DNA of 15,708 nt from a bacterium (GTDB taxonomy: Bacteria; UBP14; UBA6098), in the NCBI GenBank assembly GCA_030642425.1, contig DAOWNU010000006.1, forward strand, positions 1 to 15,708, in the 5' to 3' direction. Positions 12,985 to 15,708 of the stretch are shown piece after piece; within the stretch, counting starts at the first letter, position 1, and each line of letters starts with the position of its first letter. The notes under the pieces were generated by a model. It saw only the letters and a program-made list of their open reading frames with translations, was not told where the DNA came from and searched no databases. A program made the translations under genes and the position numbers.

Positions 12985-15708
12985 ATGAAAAAGATATTAG
13001 GATTACTGCTTTTCGTCCTGATTTTATCGGCATTCGGTAAAGTCGCGGAGCCTTTCGAGGCTCAGGACACAATTCGCAACTCGTTCATCAAAGTGGCGTG
13101 CGGTAACAACGGCCGTTTCACAATCGGGACCGCCGACGGTCGCAAGCTGCTTTTCGGTTTCCCCGGCGAAGGTTCGACCAGCCACACGAACCTGATTGTC
13201 GATACGGATACTCTCGGTTTCGGAAACTGGACGACATGGGGAATAGCCGGCACGATCACCGACTCACTTCACATAGACGGCGGCGATCTCGTGATGACCT
13301 TCTCCCACGCCGACGTCGATATTACGCAGAGGTTGAGCATCGTCGAGGGGGCATCCACCGGCAACGACGACACAATATTGATAGAGTATTATTTTTACAA
13401 CGGTCATACATCCAGCCGGAGCGTCGGGTTACTCCTCGAAATGGACACCCAGATTAATTACAACGACGCCGCCGAGATCTCGACCTCTTTCGGTTATACC
13501 GGGAATGAACAGGATTTCGCCTCACCGGGTATTCCGCAATACTGGCAGGCGTTCGAGGTATCGCCGACTCAAGCGGGATCTTTGCTGGTCGGTCAGGGAA
13601 CCCTTATCGGAACGAACGCGGTTATGCCCGACCGGTTCTGTCTCGGGCCATGGGGGACATACGCCGGCGTCAAATGGAATTACACAAGCGGCACCGGTTC
13701 CTACGGCGACTCGGCGGTGCTCCTCTGGTGGTATCCGGTTGTTATTTCGCCGGGCGGCAGCTATCGCGTGGCTACGCTTTACGGCATCGGCGCGGGGAGC
13801 GTCGCCTACGGTGACCTGGCGTTGAATATAACCGCGCCGTTGTCTCTCACTGTCGATTCGATAGCGGGCGAATACACGCCGAACCCCTTTTCGATCAATT
13901 GTCTCGTAACCAACACAACATCGGCCACGGTCGATGGCATAACCGCCATGATAAGCCTTCCCGCAGGTTTGAGCCTCGCGTCCGGCGAGACCGCGACCAA
14001 AGATGTCAGCCCGTCATCCCTCGGCGCGAGCCAAACCGGAAGCGTGTCGTGGGACGTGGTAGCCGCAACAAGGTCATCCGAAGCCACACTCGAATATACT
14101 GTAACCGCGAACGGCGGCGGATACTCGAACGATATCGACAGGAACATAACGATACCGGCGCTCGAAGCCCCGACGACCATCCGCGATCTGAGCATCGATC
14201 TTATGTCGATATCCACCGGCGATTATCCATATATAACTCTTTTCGTAACCGTTATCGACTCCGTAACGAACCCGCTTCTGACAATTGCTGGCCTCGACGA
14301 ATCGAATTTCGATATCTGGGAGGACGCCGTAAGTATCACGGATTTTACGGTGGAATACCACGCGATGGTCGATGAAGGTGTGCGTAGCGCTGTTTCCGAA
14401 GACGGCCCCATCGATATGGTAATGATGTTCGATGTTTCGAGCTATATGGAAACTTACGACACACTGAAAAACGTGTTTATGGAACTAATCCCCATGCTTG
14501 CGGATTCTATCGATAGGGAGTTCAAGATCGCTCTGATTACTTTCACCGACGAGGTGAAGTCGATAAACGATTTTACGGACGATGTTGACGAAGCTCGCGG
14601 GTGGGTCGAAACCGTTCTCGAAAGTTCGACCGATTCTCCGGCCCAGACCAATGGCCTCGAAGCGATGTCGCGTATAACCGATCTGCTCTGGTCGGATGGT
14701 TCGCAGAGAATTATGCTCTATATCTCGGCGCATCCGTTCGCCACGGGCGGCGGATATACGATTGCGGGGACTATCGACATGCTCGAGAGTATGAGCATTG
14801 TTCCTATTATTATGGGACCGGACAACGCGGATATGCGGATGCTGGCCGACAGCGCCGGCGGGTCTTTCGTGGACATCGAAGTCCTGAACACAATACTCGA
14901 TAGTCTGGGAAACTATATGGACAGCGATTTCGGACAATACGAGATAACCTATCAAACCCCGGACCCGGCTGCGGACGGCAGCTGGCGCGATGTCGAAATC
15001 GAAGGTTCGCTCACGGTCGAAGAATCGACCTATACCGATTCTGATTTCGGCGGCTACTATGCGCCGTCGAACTCCGGCTTCTATTTTTCGCCGGAGACCA
15101 CATATACCCGCGACGGTTACGCTTTCCGAGTGGATGTCGAGGCGGGCGCGATGATGAACCTGTTCGACGTTCACTTTATCGCAAATTTCGACCCGGCCAA
15201 GCTCGACCTCGATTCGACGATCGTCGGCGAGTTCCTCGCGAGGGATGCTTCCTCGCCATTGAGGATGATCACGTCCGGTTCCGGCAATGTCGATGTGTCG
15301 ATTACGAGGAACGGCAGTCTGCTCGGCGTGGACGGTTCCGGCACCATCGCCTCGCTGTTTTTCACCGTTATCGCGCCGGACCCGACGAGCATGCTCGATT
15401 TCGGGCAGGTCGAGGTTCGCGATCCCGATTTCGCCGATGTCCCGACGCTGGTCGATAGTTTCGCTTATATCCTGTATCTCACAGGCAGCGGCAGCGGAAC
15501 TCCCGGCGACTCCACCGATTGTATGTTGTGCGATTTCGACTGCGACGGTGATATCGACACGCGCGATTTCGTTCTTCTCGGCGGATACTGGCAGCCCGCG
15601 AATAGCTCCCCCGGCGACGTCGGCCCCGGATCGGGGATGGCGCCAACAATCCTGCCCTCTCCCGACGGCGTCGTGAATTTCGAGGACCTGTTCGTGTTCA
15701 GCCGGATG
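12985..15708 (+). CDS. Secreted multidomain protein: beta modules, degenerate VWA, cohesin-like, dockerin-like; 3' end outside window
   Basis: The frame is open for 908 codons from ATG 12985 (GGGGGC 4 nt upstream) to the window edge. A signal peptide (MKKILGLLLFVLILSAFGKV) is followed by a beta module (about 30-270, with IPQYWQAF, GDSAVLLWW, SPGGSYRVATLYGIG) that I recognise as recurrent in secreted FCB proteins but cannot name. Ig-like stretches follow at about 277-395 and 395-470; the latter has TNPLLTIAGLDESNFDIWED, as often precedes VWA domains. A VWA-like domain spans about 478-665. Its MIDAS metal site is damaged: DVSSY (D483-Y487) instead of DxSxS, and ISAHP where TDG is usual. A cohesin-like domain (about 696-830) and a dockerin-like Ca-binding repeat (DFDCDGDIDTRDFVLLGGYW; then PDGVVNFEDLFVFSRM at the edge) end the visible part. 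It likely shares an operon with the lipoprotein gene. Confidence 0.9.
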   Translation, partial: MKKILGLLLFVLILSAFGKVAEPFEAQDTIRNSFIKVACGNNGRFTIGTADGRKLLFGFPGEGSTSHTNLIVDTDTLGFGNWTTWGIAGTITDSLHIDGGDLVMTFSHADVDITQRLSIVEGASTGNDDTILIEYYFYNGHTSSRSVGLLLEMDTQINYNDAAEISTSFGYTGNEQDFASPGIPQYWQAFEVSPTQAGSLLVGQGTLIGTNAVMPDRFCLGPWGTYAGVKWNYTSGTGSYGDSAVLLWWYPVVISPGGSYRVATLYGIGAGSVAYGDLALNITAPLSLTVDSIAGEYTPNPFSINCLVTNTTSATVDGITAMISLPAGLSLASGETATKDVSPSSLGASQTGSVSWDVVAATRSSEATLEYTVTANGGGYSNDIDRNITIPALEAPTTIRDLSIDLMSISTGDYPYITLFVTVIDSVTNPLLTIAGLDESNFDIWEDAVSITDFTVEYHAMVDEGVRSAVSEDGPIDMVMMFDVSSYMETYDTLKNVFMELIPMLADSIDREFKIALITFTDEVKSINDFTDDVDEARGWVETVLESSTDSPAQTNGLEAMSRITDLLWSDGSQRIMLYISAHPFATGGGYTIAGTIDMLESMSIVPIIMGPDNADMRMLADSAGGSFVDIEVLNTILDSLGNYMDSDFGQYEITYQTPDPAADGSWRDVEIEGSLTVEESTYTDSDFGGYYAPSNSGFYFSPETTYTRDGYAFRVDVEAGAMMNLFDVHFIANFDPAKLDLDSTIVGEFLARDASSPLRMITSGSGNVDVSITRNGSLLGVDGSGTIASLFFTVIAPDPTSMLDFGQVEVRDPDFADVPTLVDSFAYILYLTGSGSGTPGDSTDCMLCDFDCDGDIDTRDFVLLGGYWQPANSSPGDVGPGSGMAPTILPSPDGVVNFEDLFVFSRM

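Overview
This is bacterial DNA of moderate GC content with long intergenic spacers. It encodes several large exported proteins, one of which ends in an Asn-Tyr-Pro-Asn-Pro-Phe-Asn FlgD-like/type IX (T9SS) sorting domain. Two others carry cohesin-like folds and one a dockerin-like tail. Together these suggest an uncultured member of the Fibrobacteres-Chlorobi-Bacteroidetes (FCB) superphylum or a related candidate phylum (Zixibacteria, KSB1, WOR-3 or Latescibacteria type). The phylum is an inference; there is no rRNA or marker gene here to fix it.

Layout. (1) Positions 1-2036, minus: 3'-truncated gene for a large secreted Trp/Gly-rich protein, with a good promoter and Shine-Dalgarno (SD) site. 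(2) 2383-3936, minus: an exported inhibitory-type serpin fused in frame to a C-terminal glutaredoxin-like domain with a CxxS motif. (3) 3937-5068: a long spacer with short palindromic repeats and a 252-bp tandem array of twelve 21-bp units. (4) tRNA-Ala(GGC) with a terminator whose T tract nearly touches the start of the next gene. (5) 5182-6666, plus: a GAF-AAA+-Fis sigma-54 activator. (6) 6718-9243, minus and convergent to it: a membrane hybrid sensor kinase with three PAS domains, an intact ATPase and an intact receiver, in which the phosphoacceptor His is Leu. (7) 9633-9953, plus: a small unknown protein behind a near-consensus sigma-70 promoter. (8) 9954-10680: a possible 26-residue membrane peptide, a GTAGGGG hairpin repeat, a second 21-bp array and the decayed remnant of an outer-membrane protein gene. 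(9) 10681-12216, plus: a secreted class I amidotransferase-like protein (Cys-His-Glu triad) with a pre-peptidase C-terminal (PPC)-like and a sorting domain. (10) 12410-15708, plus: a cohesin-like lipoprotein followed after 11 bp by a multidomain secreted protein with a degenerate von Willebrand factor A (VWA) domain, a cohesin-like domain and a dockerin-like tail, cut by the window end.

The right-hand plus-strand genes look like a cell-surface/secretome cluster; the cohesin-like lipoprotein and the cohesin/dockerin-bearing neighbour could belong to one surface complex. The two regulators in the middle are convergent and nothing shows that they are partners. The most unusual items are the serpin-glutaredoxin fusion, the His-less hybrid kinase, the two 21-bp-period arrays that seem to share a design (CTTGnnAA start, TTGACAA in one of three subtypes), and a 15-bp motif shared upstream of the serpin and kinase genes.
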